Assembly: GCF_004792655.1 (NCBI RefSeq)
Contig: NZ_SRZC01000001.1
Span: forward strand, 186,001-250,000
Length of the DNA stretch: 64,000 nucleotides
Direction of reading: 5' to 3'
Source: Palleniella muris
Lineage (GTDB): Bacteria > Bacteroidota > Bacteroidia > Bacteroidales > Bacteroidaceae
Position 1 is the stretch's first letter. The number at the start of each line of letters is the position of its first letter. The translations under genes and the position numbers were made by a program. This document shows positions 47,442-56,579 of the stretch, piece by piece. The notes beneath the pieces are model-generated. The model was not told the DNA's origin. It made no database searches and saw only the letters and a list, made by a program, of their open reading frames with translations.

Positions 47442-47481
47442 ATCCGTGCGCGGGAGATGTGATTATGTCGCAAATCCACAT
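47442..47481. promoter_or_regulatory. Candidate PUL operator, copy 2 (PL11)
   Basis: ATCCGTGCGC, then GGG, then AGATGTGATT, AT and GT, followed by CACAT at 47477-47481. ATGTG (47457-47461) and CACAT form an inverted repeat with a 15-nt spacer. It shares 22 of 27 positions with the block upstream of GH115 and lies about 60 nt upstream of the PL11 -7 box. Confidence 0.6.
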
Positions 47482-47513
47482 GTATGCACAAAATTACATA
47501 TATTAAACACATT

Positions 47514-47549
47514 TTTGCATACATAACACTATATAAAATACTAATTTTG
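47514..47549 (+). promoter_or_regulatory. Candidate promoter of the PL11-led operon
   Basis: TTTG at 47514-47517 and TAATTTTG at 47542-47549, spacer 24 nt. Predicted start near 47556, leader about 26 nt. It would drive the plus-strand run of degradative genes. Confidence 0.5.
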
Positions 47550-47581
47550 TGCATCAAACTGACCAAATTAACTATTAACCA

Positions 47582-49450
47582 ATGAAGACCAAAGTTTTTT
47601 TCATAATTCCTGCCATGATGATGGTGATGGCGGCACAGGCTTTTGCACAGCAGACAGAGAAACTCTCGAGGGGGCTTGTCGCTGTCAGGGAAAACCCTTC
47701 CGCCGTCACCCTCTCATGGCGTTACTTGTCGTCCGACCCGATGAACACGGCGTTCAACATCTACCGCAACGGCAAAAAGATTGGGACAACGAAAAGCGAC
47801 AACGCGACTTTCTTCCGCGATGACTACAAAGGGAACGACGCCGTGACCTACACCGTAGAGAAACTCATCGGCAAGAAAGCCACCGGAGAGAAGTGTTCCT
47901 ACACCTTGCCGGCAAACGCTCCGACAGGCTACATCGACATTCCGCTGGACATGCCCGAAGGAGGGGTGACGCCTGCCGGAGACAATTACACATACACTGC
48001 CAACGACGCGTCAATAGGCGATGTGGACGGTGACGGCGATTACGAGATAATCCTCAAGTGGGAACCGACAAACGCTCACGACAACTCGCACGACGGCTAC
48101 ACGGGTGATGTCATTTTCGACTGCTACCGCCTCAGCGGCGAGCGTCTGTGGAGGATAAACCTCGGCAGGAACATACGTGCCGGAGCGCACTACACACAGT
48201 TCATGGTCTATGACCTTGACGGCGACGGAAAGGCGGAAGTGGTGATGAGAACCTCCGACGGAACCGTGGACGGCAAGGGAAAGGTCATCGGAAACGCTGA
48301 CGCTGACTACCGCGAGAAGGGCATAAAGCATGAGGGAAAGCGCACGCCAACCCACCAAGGGCGCATACTTACAGGCAAGGAGTATCTCACTGTGTTCAAC
48401 GGAATGACGGGCGAGGCGATGCACACCGTCCCTTACATCCCCGAGCGCGGTGACCCGCAAGGCTGGGGCGACCCACGTGCGAACCGCAGCGACCGCTTCC
48501 TTGCGTGTGTGGCTTCACTTGACGGAAAGCGCACAAGTGTGGTGATGTGCCGCGGTTATTACACACGCACCGTCCTTGCGGCCTTCGATTGGGACGGCAA
48601 GGAACTGAAGAAGCGGTGGGTGTTCGACAGCAACAACCCGGGCTGTGAGGGCTATGCAGGACAAGGAAACCATAACTTGCGTGTGGGAGACGTGGACGGC
48701 GACGGCTGTGATGAGATTATCTACGGCTCTTGTGCCTTTGACCATGACGGCACAGGGCTCTACACTCTCAACATGGGACATGGCGATGCGATGCACCTGA
48801 CGCAGTTCTCCAAGGATATGAAGGGCATGCAGGTGTGGAACTGCCATGAGAACCGCCGCGACGGTTCGACATTCCGAGATGCGCGGACAGGCAAGATTAT
48901 CTTCCAGGTAAAGGACAAATCCGACGTAGGACGCTGCATGGCTGCGGACATCGACCCTACCAACGAGGGTGTGGAGATGTGGTCAATAGCGTCGGGAGGG
49001 ATACGCAACATCAAGGGCGAGGTCATCAATCCTCAGCCGAAGCGTCTGTCAATCAACATGGCAGTGTGGTGGGACGGCGACCTTCTGCGCGAGCTTCTCG
49101 ACCGCACCACTGTCTCCAAATACGACTGGACGACGGGCGAATGCAAGCCTTTGCAGACCTTTGAGGGCACTCAGTCCAACAACTGGACAAAGGCTAACCC
49201 GTGCCTGCAAGGGGACATTGTGGGCGACTGGCGCGAGGAAGTGCTCATGCGCACCAAGGACAACACACACCTGCGGCTTTATGTATCCACCATCCCGACG
49301 GACTATCGCTTCCACACATTCCTCGAAGACCCTGTCTACAGGATTAGCATAGCCACACAGAACGTGGCATACAACCAGCCTACACAGCCGGGATTCTACT
49401 TCGGGCCGGACTTGAAAAAGGGCATCTTCCGCGGATGGAAGTTCAAATAA
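47582..49450 (+). CDS. Rhamnogalacturonan lyase, PL11 family
   Basis: Secreted lyase of 622 residues that cuts the rhamnogalacturonan I backbone at the GalA end by beta-elimination, leaving unsaturated galacturonyl ends. Signal peptide 1-22. An N-terminal FnIII-like strand region (KLSRGLVAVRENPSAVTLSW) leads to the eight-bladed propeller with repeated Ca-binding segments: IGDVDGDGDYEIILKWEPTN, YDLDGDGKAEVVMRTSDG and VGDVDGDGCDEIIYGS. These match YesW/YesX-type enzymes. It heads the plus-strand arm of the PUL and carries a candidate operator upstream. The unsaturated products would be substrates for the GH105 encoded downstream. Confidence 0.95.
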   Translation: MKTKVFFIIPAMMMVMAAQAFAQQTEKLSRGLVAVRENPSAVTLSWRYLSSDPMNTAFNIYRNGKKIGTTKSDNATFFRDDYKGNDAVTYTVEKLIGKKATGEKCSYTLPANAPTGYIDIPLDMPEGGVTPAGDNYTYTANDASIGDVDGDGDYEIILKWEPTNAHDNSHDGYTGDVIFDCYRLSGERLWRINLGRNIRAGAHYTQFMVYDLDGDGKAEVVMRTSDGTVDGKGKVIGNADADYREKGIKHEGKRTPTHQGRILTGKEYLTVFNGMTGEAMHTVPYIPERGDPQGWGDPRANRSDRFLACVASLDGKRTSVVMCRGYYTRTVLAAFDWDGKELKKRWVFDSNNPGCEGYAGQGNHNLRVGDVDGDGCDEIIYGSCAFDHDGTGLYTLNMGHGDAMHLTQFSKDMKGMQVWNCHENRRDGSTFRDARTGKIIFQVKDKSDVGRCMAADIDPTNEGVEMWSIASGGIRNIKGEVINPQPKRLSINMAVWWDGDLLRELLDRTTVSKYDWTTGECKPLQTFEGTQSNNWTKANPCLQGDIVGDWREEVLMRTKDNTHLRLYVSTIPTDYRFHTFLEDPVYRISIATQNVAYNQPTQPGFYFGPDLKKGIFRGWKFK

Positions 49451-49593
49451 AATCACGACTCATCATGCTGCAACAAGATGCGACGTGCGATGCAACAAGA
49501 TGTCCCATGATGCCTCATGATAAAACATGAGTTGCAACATGATGTCCCATGATACATCATGATTCAACATGATTCAACATGATTCAACATGAC
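49451..49593. repeat. 10-bp tandem array
   Basis: About fourteen units with the core CATGATNCAA, including three identical GATTCAACAT units in a row (49561-49590); one step is 12 nt, the rest about 10. It begins at the base after the PL11 stop codon and ends 24 nt before the rhamnose mutarotase start. Confidence 0.93.
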
Positions 49594-49617
49594 AACAAAA
49601 AAAAACAAAACAACAAT

Positions 49618-49932
49618 ATGAAAAGAGAAGCATTCAAAATGTTCTTGAAGCCTGGCTTTGAGAAAGAATACGAGAAAAGGCATGCAGAGATATGGCCTGA
49701 ACTGAAGAAGATGCTGTCCGACGGCGGTGTCTGTGACTATTCAATCTATTGGGACAAGGATACGAACATCCTTTTTGCCTGCCAGAAAACGCGTGGCAAC
49801 GAGTCGTCACAGGACATGGGCAGCAACCCGATAGTGCAAAAGTGGTGGGACTACATGGCGGACATCATGGAGGTGAACCCTGACAACTCGCCCGTGACAA
49901 TCCCACTGCCGGAAGTGTTCCACATGGATTAA
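49618..49932 (+). CDS. rhaM: L-rhamnose mutarotase
   Basis: Cytoplasmic enzyme of 104 residues that interconverts the alpha and beta anomers of L-rhamnose, speeding entry into rhamnose catabolism. Family features include MFLKPGFEKEYEKRHAEIWP at the N-terminus, the central YSIYWDKDTNILF and a Trp-rich WWDYMADIM segment near the C-terminus. The start at 49618 is chosen; an in-frame ATG at 49579 lies inside the repeat array. Its presence between secreted enzymes indicates that free rhamnose is the expected end product of the locus. Arrays of 10-bp repeats flank it on both sides. Confidence 0.93.
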   Translation: MKREAFKMFLKPGFEKEYEKRHAEIWPELKKMLSDGGVCDYSIYWDKDTNILFACQKTRGNESSQDMGSNPIVQKWWDYMADIMEVNPDNSPVTIPLPEVFHMD

Positions 49933-50003
49933 GATTCAACCACATCATGCTTCAACATGACATAACATGATGCATCATGATAACTCATGTCGCATCATGA
50001 TTC
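49933..50003. repeat. 10-bp tandem array
   Basis: Seven units with CATGA at mostly 10-nt spacing (TTCAACATGA, CATAACATGA, TGCATCATGA and others). It begins right after the rhaM stop codon and ends 33 nt before the CE12 start. Confidence 0.92.
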
Positions 50004-50036
50004 CAAAACAACAATAACAACCAACAACCCAACCAA

Positions 50037-51677
50037 ATGAAAAAGATACTATCCTCCTTAGCGGTCTGCGCCGCCATGTGCCTCCCTTCACAGGCACAGA
50101 AGCCGAACGTGGCAGGACCGATGAAGGACGTCAACAATGTCGTTGACAACACTCTTGACAGTCTCAACAAGGCAATGACAGCGCGCCCCGTGGCAGGCTC
50201 GTCACGCAAAGGCAACAATCCGGTGCTCTTCCTTGTGGGAAACTCCACCATGCGCAACGGCACACTCGGCAACGGCAACAACGGCCAGTGGGGCTGGGGC
50301 TATCTTGTCAACGAGTATTTTGACGAGAACAAGATGACCGTTGAGAACCATGCGCTCGGCGGAATGAGCTCACGCACATTCTACAACCGCCTTTGGCAGG
50401 ATGTCCTGAAAGGCATAAAGAAGGGCGACTGGGTGATTATCGAACTCGGACATAACGACAACGGTCCTTATGACAAAGGCCGTGCGCGTGCTTCCATACC
50501 GGGAATCGGCAAGGAGACTCTCGATGTCACCATACAGGAGACAGGCGTAAAGGAGACCGTCTACACTTACGGCGAGTACATGCGCAAGTTCATTGCCGAC
50601 GTGAAGGCTAAGGGTGCCCACCCTATCCTCATGTCCCTCACTCCGCGATTGGCTTACGATGACGCCGACAGCACTATCGTCACACGCGTCAACAAGACAT
50701 TCGGCCTGTGGGCAAAGCAGGTGGCGAAGAAGGCAAAAGTGCCTTTCATAGACCTTAATGACATAACAGCCAAGAAGTTTGAGAAGTTCGGCAAGGAGAA
50801 GACAAAGTACATGTTCTACGGCGACCGCATACATACCTCCATGTTCGGAGCACGTGTCAATGCGGAATCTGCCATCGAAGGCATCCGCGCCTATAAGGGT
50901 CTGCCTCTCGCAAAGTATCTGAAGCCTGTGGAGAAGGACAATGTCACAGGCGCAACACGCCAGAAAGGCAAGCCTATGCTCTTCACTATCGGTGACAGCA
51001 CCGTTAAGAACGAGGACAATTCCGATGACAGCATGTGGGGCTGGGGAAGCGTGATTCAGGATCTCTTCGACCTTGACCGCATCACCGTCGAGAACCATGC
51101 GAAGGCAGGACGCAGCGCACGCACCTTCCTTGACGAGGGACGTTGGGACAAGGTCTATAACGCTTTGCAGCCGGGCGACTATGTTATAATGCAGTTCGGA
51201 CACAACGATGCGGGCGAGATAAACACCGGAAAGGCTCGCGCAGAGCTTCCGGGAGCAGGCGCGGAGAGCAAGGTTTTCAAGATGGAAAAGACCGGCAAGT
51301 TCCAGGTTATCTACACTTTTGGCTGGTATCTCCGCAAGTTTGTCATGGACTGCCGGGAGAAAGGCGCAATCCCTGTTGTGCTCAGCCACACACCAAGAAA
51401 CAAGTTTGACAACGGACTCATAGAGCGTAACACCAACTCTTTTGGCAAATGGACACGCGAAGTGGCAGAGCAGACCGGCACAATCTTCATCGACCTGAAC
51501 AAAATCTCCGGCGACAAGTTCGAGAAAATGGCATGGGAGAAGGGTTTAAAAGAGGTCAACAGCTATTTCAAGCGTGACCACACCCACACTTCCAAGAAGG
51601 GTGCGCGCCTCAATGCACAGAGCATCGCCGAGGGACTGAAGAAGACTGACTGCCCGCTGAAGGACTATCTGAAATAA
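50037..51677 (+). CDS. Tandem-domain rhamnogalacturonan acetylesterase (CE12, SGNH)
   Basis: Secreted esterase of 546 residues with two SGNH domains that would remove acetyl groups from GalA in rhamnogalacturonan. Signal peptide 1-20. Domain 1 (about 62-295): nucleophile Ser in LVGNSTM (S70), Gly in GGMSSRTF, GHNDNG and DRIHTS. Domain 2 (about 313-546): GDSTVKN (about residue 320), AGRSARTF, GHNDAG and DHTHTS. All catalytic blocks are kept in both, so both may be active; domain 1 has GNS in place of GDS. The two domains could differ in acetyl position. Confidence 0.92.
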   Translation: MKKILSSLAVCAAMCLPSQAQKPNVAGPMKDVNNVVDNTLDSLNKAMTARPVAGSSRKGNNPVLFLVGNSTMRNGTLGNGNNGQWGWGYLVNEYFDENKMTVENHALGGMSSRTFYNRLWQDVLKGIKKGDWVIIELGHNDNGPYDKGRARASIPGIGKETLDVTIQETGVKETVYTYGEYMRKFIADVKAKGAHPILMSLTPRLAYDDADSTIVTRVNKTFGLWAKQVAKKAKVPFIDLNDITAKKFEKFGKEKTKYMFYGDRIHTSMFGARVNAESAIEGIRAYKGLPLAKYLKPVEKDNVTGATRQKGKPMLFTIGDSTVKNEDNSDDSMWGWGSVIQDLFDLDRITVENHAKAGRSARTFLDEGRWDKVYNALQPGDYVIMQFGHNDAGEINTGKARAELPGAGAESKVFKMEKTGKFQVIYTFGWYLRKFVMDCREKGAIPVVLSHTPRNKFDNGLIERNTNSFGKWTREVAEQTGTIFIDLNKISGDKFEKMAWEKGLKEVNSYFKRDHTHTSKKGARLNAQSIAEGLKKTDCPLKDYLK

Positions 51678-51700
51678 GAAAAGCCAACCGGCATTTACAG

Positions 51701-51799
51701 TTCTGACAGCCTTATCAGCATCGCCAGTCGTGTCAGTACTGTCTGTATTGACCATTTTATCACTACTGCCAGTACTGACAATTATGTCAATATTGTCAA
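51701..51799. repeat. 9-bp tandem array, eleven units
   Basis: Exactly 99 nt in phase with a 9-nt period (TTCTGACAG through TACTGACAA, TTATGTCAA, TATTGTCAA). It starts 24 nt after the CE12 stop and ends 18 nt before the GH43-GH2 start. It is open in the frame of the next gene, which creates a false N-terminal extension. Confidence 0.93.
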
Positions 51800-51816
51800 A
51801 AGAAAAAAACAAAACA

Positions 51817-54800
51817 ATGAACAAACTGCATAAACTCATCTTGTCCGCGGCACTTGCCATAAGTTCCATGGCATCCGCACAGAACCTGCAGAAAGGGGAT
51901 TACGGCTACCTTTACTGCCACATGAGTGACAGAGGGGAATGGACAGCCTATGCCCTCAGCCGCGACGGTCTGCACTACCATGACCTGATTGGCGGACAGC
52001 CAATCTTCGACACAAAGAAAGTGGCGGGGATAGAAGGCGGCACACGCGACGCATATATCTTCAGAAAGCATGACGGCAAAGGCTATCTCATGCTCACAAC
52101 CGACATGTGCGTGAAGAAAAGTAAGGTGTGGAACAACTACGGAATCAATCTCCTGACCTCCGATGACCTTATCAACTGGGAGTCAAAGACCTTTGATTTC
52201 CGCAAGGGAGCAAGCATCTTCTCCGACCCTAAGTCACCGGACACCTATAAGAACTATGCCACCATCAACCGCGTATGGGCACCACAGGCGATGTGGGACC
52301 CTACCTATGTGTGGCCAAACGGCAAGAAAGGCGGCTATTTCGTCTATTACTCCCTGTGGAACAGCGCGGAAGAAAAGTACGACCGCATGTACTATTCCTA
52401 TGCCGATGAGTCGTTCACCACACTCACAAAGCCACGCCTTCTCTTCGATTGGGGTTACGCCACAATCGATGCGGACATAAACTATCTCAAGTCCGACAAG
52501 CTCTTCCACATGATGATAAAGAAGGAAGGCGGCAAACCGGGACTCTTCACAGCCACCGCAAAGCGACTGACAGGCCCGTGGAGCAAACCTGTCGAGGACG
52601 ATTATGTCAACTTCGAGGGCAAGAAAAAGTGTGAGGGCGTCTCCGCTTTCCAGATTGCCGGCGAAGAGGGATGGCGCGTCGGATATATCGAATACTCCTC
52701 ACGCCCGAAGCATTACCGCATCTGTAAGGCTGACAAGTACCTCCGCAACTTCAACTCTCCGCAGGACATCATCGGCGTAGAGGCACCGCAGCACGGCTCT
52801 TTCTTACGCCTTACAAAGGAGGAATATGACCGCCTTGAGAACTGGTCCAAGGCGATTATGGACAAGAAAAACACTCCGCGCTCTGTCGTTTCGCTTAACA
52901 ACGGATGGCAGTTCCATGGCTCACTGACAGACATCAGCTTTGAGGACATCAAAAAAATCTCGGCTTGGCAGACTGTCAACCTCCCTCACGATTTTCAGAT
53001 TTCACAGCCTTGGGTGGCTCCCGCTGCCGACGAGAAGGCGGACAACCGTGACGCCGGAGCGAACATCCGCAGCCGACTGAGCTCACGCGGGTTCAAGGAA
53101 ATGGGCATCGGTTGGTACCGCAAGGATATCCGTCCTGAGGAATCATGGCGCGGAAAGCGTATCCTTCTTGATTTCGAGGGCATCATGCTCGTGGGCGATG
53201 TGTACCTCAACGGAAAGCACATCGGCAAGACGGACTATGGTTATCTTGGTTTCGAGATTGACATCACAAAGGATTTGAAATTCGGTGAGGATAATGTCCT
53301 CATGGTAAAAGCCAACACTCAGCAGCCGCTGAACTCACGCTGGTACACCGGAGGTGGCATTTATCGCGATGTGAACATTACCCTTACGGACAAGGACGAG
53401 TATTTCGTGCGCCATCCGCTGTACATCACAACCGAGAATGTCACTGACCGCAACGCTACCGTAAACGTACAGGCAGAGCTGACCTGCAACCTAAAAGTCG
53501 AGAACCTTCGTGTCGGAACAAAGGTCACTGACCAACAGGGAAACATCGTCTACCATAAGTTCAACACCATAAAGTTCGACCGCCGCATGCGCACAAACGA
53601 GCACCGGGTGGCGAAATTCAATATCGACAACCCGAAACTATGGAGCTGTGAGACGCCTAATCTCTATACCGCCGAAGTGACTCTCTACCGCGAGGACGGT
53701 TCGGTGGCTGACCAGGTAACAAAGCGGTTCGGTGTGCGCAACGTGGAGTTCTCACCGGAATTCGGTCTGAAACTCAACGGCAAGAAGGTTCTTCTCAAAG
53801 GAATCGCCAACCACCATTCACTCGGTGCCCTCGGCGCTGCCGTCTATCCGCGTGCCATGGAGAAGCGCATGAAACTCCTGAAGGATTTCGGTTTCAACCA
53901 CATACGCACTGCTCATAACCCTTACAGTGAGTCGTTCCTCGACCTCTGCGACGAATATGGCTTCCTTGTCGTTGACGAACTCTATGACAAATGGCTCACA
54001 CAGTACGCCGGAGGCAGGGAGGAATGGACAAACCTTTGGCAGCATGACGTGCCGGAGTTTGTAAAGCGCGACCGCAACCACCCGTCAATCGTGGTGTGGA
54101 GCCTTGGCAATGAGCTGCAACAGTACTGGAACCTGCCTTATGCCGACTGGGGAGTGACTGCCTACCGCCTGCAGAAAGAACTGCTCAAGCGTTACGACAA
54201 GACACGCCCTATAACAGTTGCCATGCACCCGCGCTACCGCAGTCTGGAGACCGATTCTCTCCCTGCACCGCTCGTTCATGAGACAGACATCGCGTCATAT
54301 AATTATAGATATATGTATTTCCCCAGCGACAGCCGACGCTTCCCTAACATGATGTTCTACCAGAGCGAGGCGAACACCTCCGGAATGGGTCCTAATTACT
54401 TCGAGATGGACCTTGACAAAGTGCTCGGATTGGCTTATTGGGGCATGATTGACTACCTCGGCGAGTCACAGGGATGGCCGGAGAAAGGCTGGTGTCAGGG
54501 TGTCTTTGACATCTCCCTCGAACCAAAACCTAACGCTTATTTCCTTAAGAGCTATTTCAAGGACGATGAGCCGCTGGTGCACATCGGTATCATTGCGAGT
54601 GACGGCGACTCATTCATGTGGAACGACGAAAAGATGCTCAAAAGACGACTTGTTGACCATTGGAACTTCGGAAAAGACAACAATAACAAGGAATTCACGT
54701 TATATACATACACCAACGCTGACGAAGTGGAGCTCCGCATTAACGGAAAGAGCCTCGGCAGGAAGCAGAACGACAAGAATCCTAAGGTTCGCAACAGAGT

Positions 54801-55233
54801 CAAGTGGGACAAGGTGAAGTACGAACCGGGCTACATCGAGGCAATCGCCTATACCGACGGCAAGGTCGTGGCACGCCACAAGATAGAGACAACGGGTGAG
54901 GCAAAGCGTCTCACAGCCACAGCCGACAACAGCGATTGGAAGGCTGACGGCAAGGATTTGCAGCACATCCGTGTCCTCGCTCTCGACGCTAAGGGTCGCC
55001 GCGTGCAGACTGCGAAGGGCAAAGTGCACTTCTCCGTGGAAGGCCCTGCCGAGATTATCGCCGTCACCAATGGCGACAACGCCAGTGACGAGCTTGCCGT
55101 GGGCGATTCACGCAACCTCTACAACGGCACCTGCACCGTCATCCTGCGCTCAAAACAGGGAGCAGGCAAGGTCTCTGTCACAGCAACTTGCGACGGCATG
55201 AAGCCTGTAAAACTGCAGCTTGCAACAAAATAA
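51817..55233 (+). CDS. GH43-GH2 fusion glycoside hydrolase
   Basis: Secreted two-enzyme protein of 1138 residues. Signal peptide 1-20 (MNKLHKLILSAALAISSMAS). The N-terminal GH43 propeller (about 22-350) keeps all three carboxylates: GGTRDAYIF, TIDADINYL and KKCEGVSAF. The GH2 part (about 360-1138) has the sugar-binding sandwich, the TIM barrel with acid/base Glu in WSLGNELQQ and nucleophile Glu in FYQSEANTSG, and a C-terminal Ig-like domain. GH2 activity on beta-galactosides or beta-arabinopyranosides of pectin side chains is likely (inference). The start at 51817 is used because the longer frame from 51730 translates the repeat array. Confidence 0.9.
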   Translation: MNKLHKLILSAALAISSMASAQNLQKGDYGYLYCHMSDRGEWTAYALSRDGLHYHDLIGGQPIFDTKKVAGIEGGTRDAYIFRKHDGKGYLMLTTDMCVKKSKVWNNYGINLLTSDDLINWESKTFDFRKGASIFSDPKSPDTYKNYATINRVWAPQAMWDPTYVWPNGKKGGYFVYYSLWNSAEEKYDRMYYSYADESFTTLTKPRLLFDWGYATIDADINYLKSDKLFHMMIKKEGGKPGLFTATAKRLTGPWSKPVEDDYVNFEGKKKCEGVSAFQIAGEEGWRVGYIEYSSRPKHYRICKADKYLRNFNSPQDIIGVEAPQHGSFLRLTKEEYDRLENWSKAIMDKKNTPRSVVSLNNGWQFHGSLTDISFEDIKKISAWQTVNLPHDFQISQPWVAPAADEKADNRDAGANIRSRLSSRGFKEMGIGWYRKDIRPEESWRGKRILLDFEGIMLVGDVYLNGKHIGKTDYGYLGFEIDITKDLKFGEDNVLMVKANTQQPLNSRWYTGGGIYRDVNITLTDKDEYFVRHPLYITTENVTDRNATVNVQAELTCNLKVENLRVGTKVTDQQGNIVYHKFNTIKFDRRMRTNEHRVAKFNIDNPKLWSCETPNLYTAEVTLYREDGSVADQVTKRFGVRNVEFSPEFGLKLNGKKVLLKGIANHHSLGALGAAVYPRAMEKRMKLLKDFGFNHIRTAHNPYSESFLDLCDEYGFLVVDELYDKWLTQYAGGREEWTNLWQHDVPEFVKRDRNHPSIVVWSLGNELQQYWNLPYADWGVTAYRLQKELLKRYDKTRPITVAMHPRYRSLETDSLPAPLVHETDIASYNYRYMYFPSDSRRFPNMMFYQSEANTSGMGPNYFEMDLDKVLGLAYWGMIDYLGESQGWPEKGWCQGVFDISLEPKPNAYFLKSYFKDDEPLVHIGIIASDGDSFMWNDEKMLKRRLVDHWNFGKDNNNKEFTLYTYTNADEVELRINGKSLGRKQNDKNPKVRNRVKWDKVKYEPGYIEAIAYTDGKVVARHKIETTGEAKRLTATADNSDWKADGKDLQHIRVLALDAKGRRVQTAKGKVHFSVEGPAEIIAVTNGDNASDELAVGDSRNLYNGTCTVILRSKQGAGKVSVTATCDGMKPVKLQLATK

Positions 55234-55251
55234 GCGGGAAAATCTAAGGGG

Positions 55252-55323
55252 CAGTATTGACACTATTGTCAGTACTGTCCGTGTTGTCAGTAATGACAAT
55301 AATGACAGCACTGACGATACTGA
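55252..55323. repeat. 9-bp tandem array, eight units
   Basis: Exactly 72 nt, units CAGTATTGA, CACTATTGT, CAGTACTGT and so on. It starts 19 nt after the GH43-GH2 stop and ends 35 nt before the next start. It is open in frame with the next gene. Confidence 0.93.
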
Positions 55324-55358
55324 CCTTACCCCTCCAACCTAAAAAACAACAAAAACCA

Positions 55359-56567
55359 ATGACAAAAAGATATTTATTGTTCCTCCTCATGTCACTCTCG
55401 GCTGCCCTGAGCCTCAACGCTCAGACCTTTGACTTCGACATGGCGAAGGATGGGAAAGGATTGAAAAGCGGCTTCCTCAGCGTGGAAGTACCGGACGGGA
55501 ACTATCTCGTCCGCGTCACTTTCGGTTCAAAGAAGCGCGCCGGTGAGACCACCCTGCGCTGTGAGAACCGCCGACTGCTGGCGCATAACCTCGTGACAAA
55601 GAAAAAGGAGATGAAGACCCTTGAGTTCGTTGTCAACAAGCGCAGCCCTTTTATCACAAACGACAAGCGCGTGAGAATCAAGGAGCGCGAAAAGAACTAT
55701 TTCACATGGGACGACAAACTGACACTTGAAATCGCCGGCGAAGCCCCTGCCGTCACCGCCGTCCATATCGAACCGGCAAACGATGTGCCGACAATCTACC
55801 TCTGTGGCAACTCCACCGTTGTCGACCAGGCTTATGAGCCGTGGGCAAGCTGGGGACAGATGATTACCCGCTGGTTCGGCCCGGAGGTGGCTGTGAGCAA
55901 CCATGCGGAGAGCGGACTGGCAGCTTTCTCCTTCCTCGCACAGAACCGTCTCGACAAAATCATGACTACCTTGAAGAAAGGTGACTGGGTAATCGTCGAG
56001 TTCGGACATAACGATGAGAAATACAAGGGTGACGGCTTCGGAGCATGGTATCACTATTCCTACAACCTGAAAATCTTCGTCGACCGCGTGCGCAAGGCTG
56101 GTGCTGAGATTGTCTTCTGCACTCCGACACAGCGACGAGCATGGGAAAGCGACAACAAGACCATCAAGAACACTCACGGCGATTACCCTGCGGCGATGAA
56201 AGCCCTTGCAGCGCGTGAGAATGTGCCGGTCATCGACCTTAACATGATGACCAAAACCTTCTTCGAGACTCTCGGCTACGAAGACAGCAAGCGCGCTCTT
56301 GTACATTATCCAAAGGGAACTTTTGAAGGACAGACCAAGGATTTCGCCGACAATACCCACTTCAATCCTTACGGAGCTTATGAGGTGGCGAAGCTGGTCG
56401 TGCTGGGCATGAAGCAGCTTGACCTCCCTATGGCAAAGTATCTGCGTGACACTGACGCCGAAAACGCCGAGTGGAAGAACTTCTCCCCTGCCACTCCGGA
56501 CGATTGGAAGACATTCAAATGGGTGCCGTCGCCTATGACGGAGTTTCTCAAACCTGACGGAAACTAA
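55359..56567 (+). CDS. CE12-type rhamnogalacturonan acetylesterase with N-terminal beta-sandwich
   Basis: Secreted esterase of 402 residues; signal peptide MTKRYLLFLLMSLSAALSLN and following. Residues about 22-135 form a beta-sandwich of the kind placed before CE12 domains (FLSVEVPDGNYLVRVTFGS). The SGNH domain follows: IYLCGNSTVVDQ (Ser nucleophile), GLAAFSFL, EFGHNDEKY, and the Asp/His pair in DNTHFNPYG. As in the first domain of the tandem esterase, the motif is GNS and not GDS. The start at 55359 is chosen because the longer frame from 55257 translates the 9-bp array. The GH28 gene starts only 12 nt downstream. Confidence 0.92.
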   Translation: MTKRYLLFLLMSLSAALSLNAQTFDFDMAKDGKGLKSGFLSVEVPDGNYLVRVTFGSKKRAGETTLRCENRRLLAHNLVTKKKEMKTLEFVVNKRSPFITNDKRVRIKEREKNYFTWDDKLTLEIAGEAPAVTAVHIEPANDVPTIYLCGNSTVVDQAYEPWASWGQMITRWFGPEVAVSNHAESGLAAFSFLAQNRLDKIMTTLKKGDWVIVEFGHNDEKYKGDGFGAWYHYSYNLKIFVDRVRKAGAEIVFCTPTQRRAWESDNKTIKNTHGDYPAAMKALAARENVPVIDLNMMTKTFFETLGYEDSKRALVHYPKGTFEGQTKDFADNTHFNPYGAYEVAKLVVLGMKQLDLPMAKYLRDTDAENAEWKNFSPATPDDWKTFKWVPSPMTEFLKPDGN

Positions 56568-56579
56568 ATAAAAAACGCT

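Noticed and set aside
49451-49593. CRISPR array
   Set aside because: Units are 10 nt, contiguous and without unique spacers, and no cas gene is present. The same applies to the 8-, 9- and 22-bp arrays.
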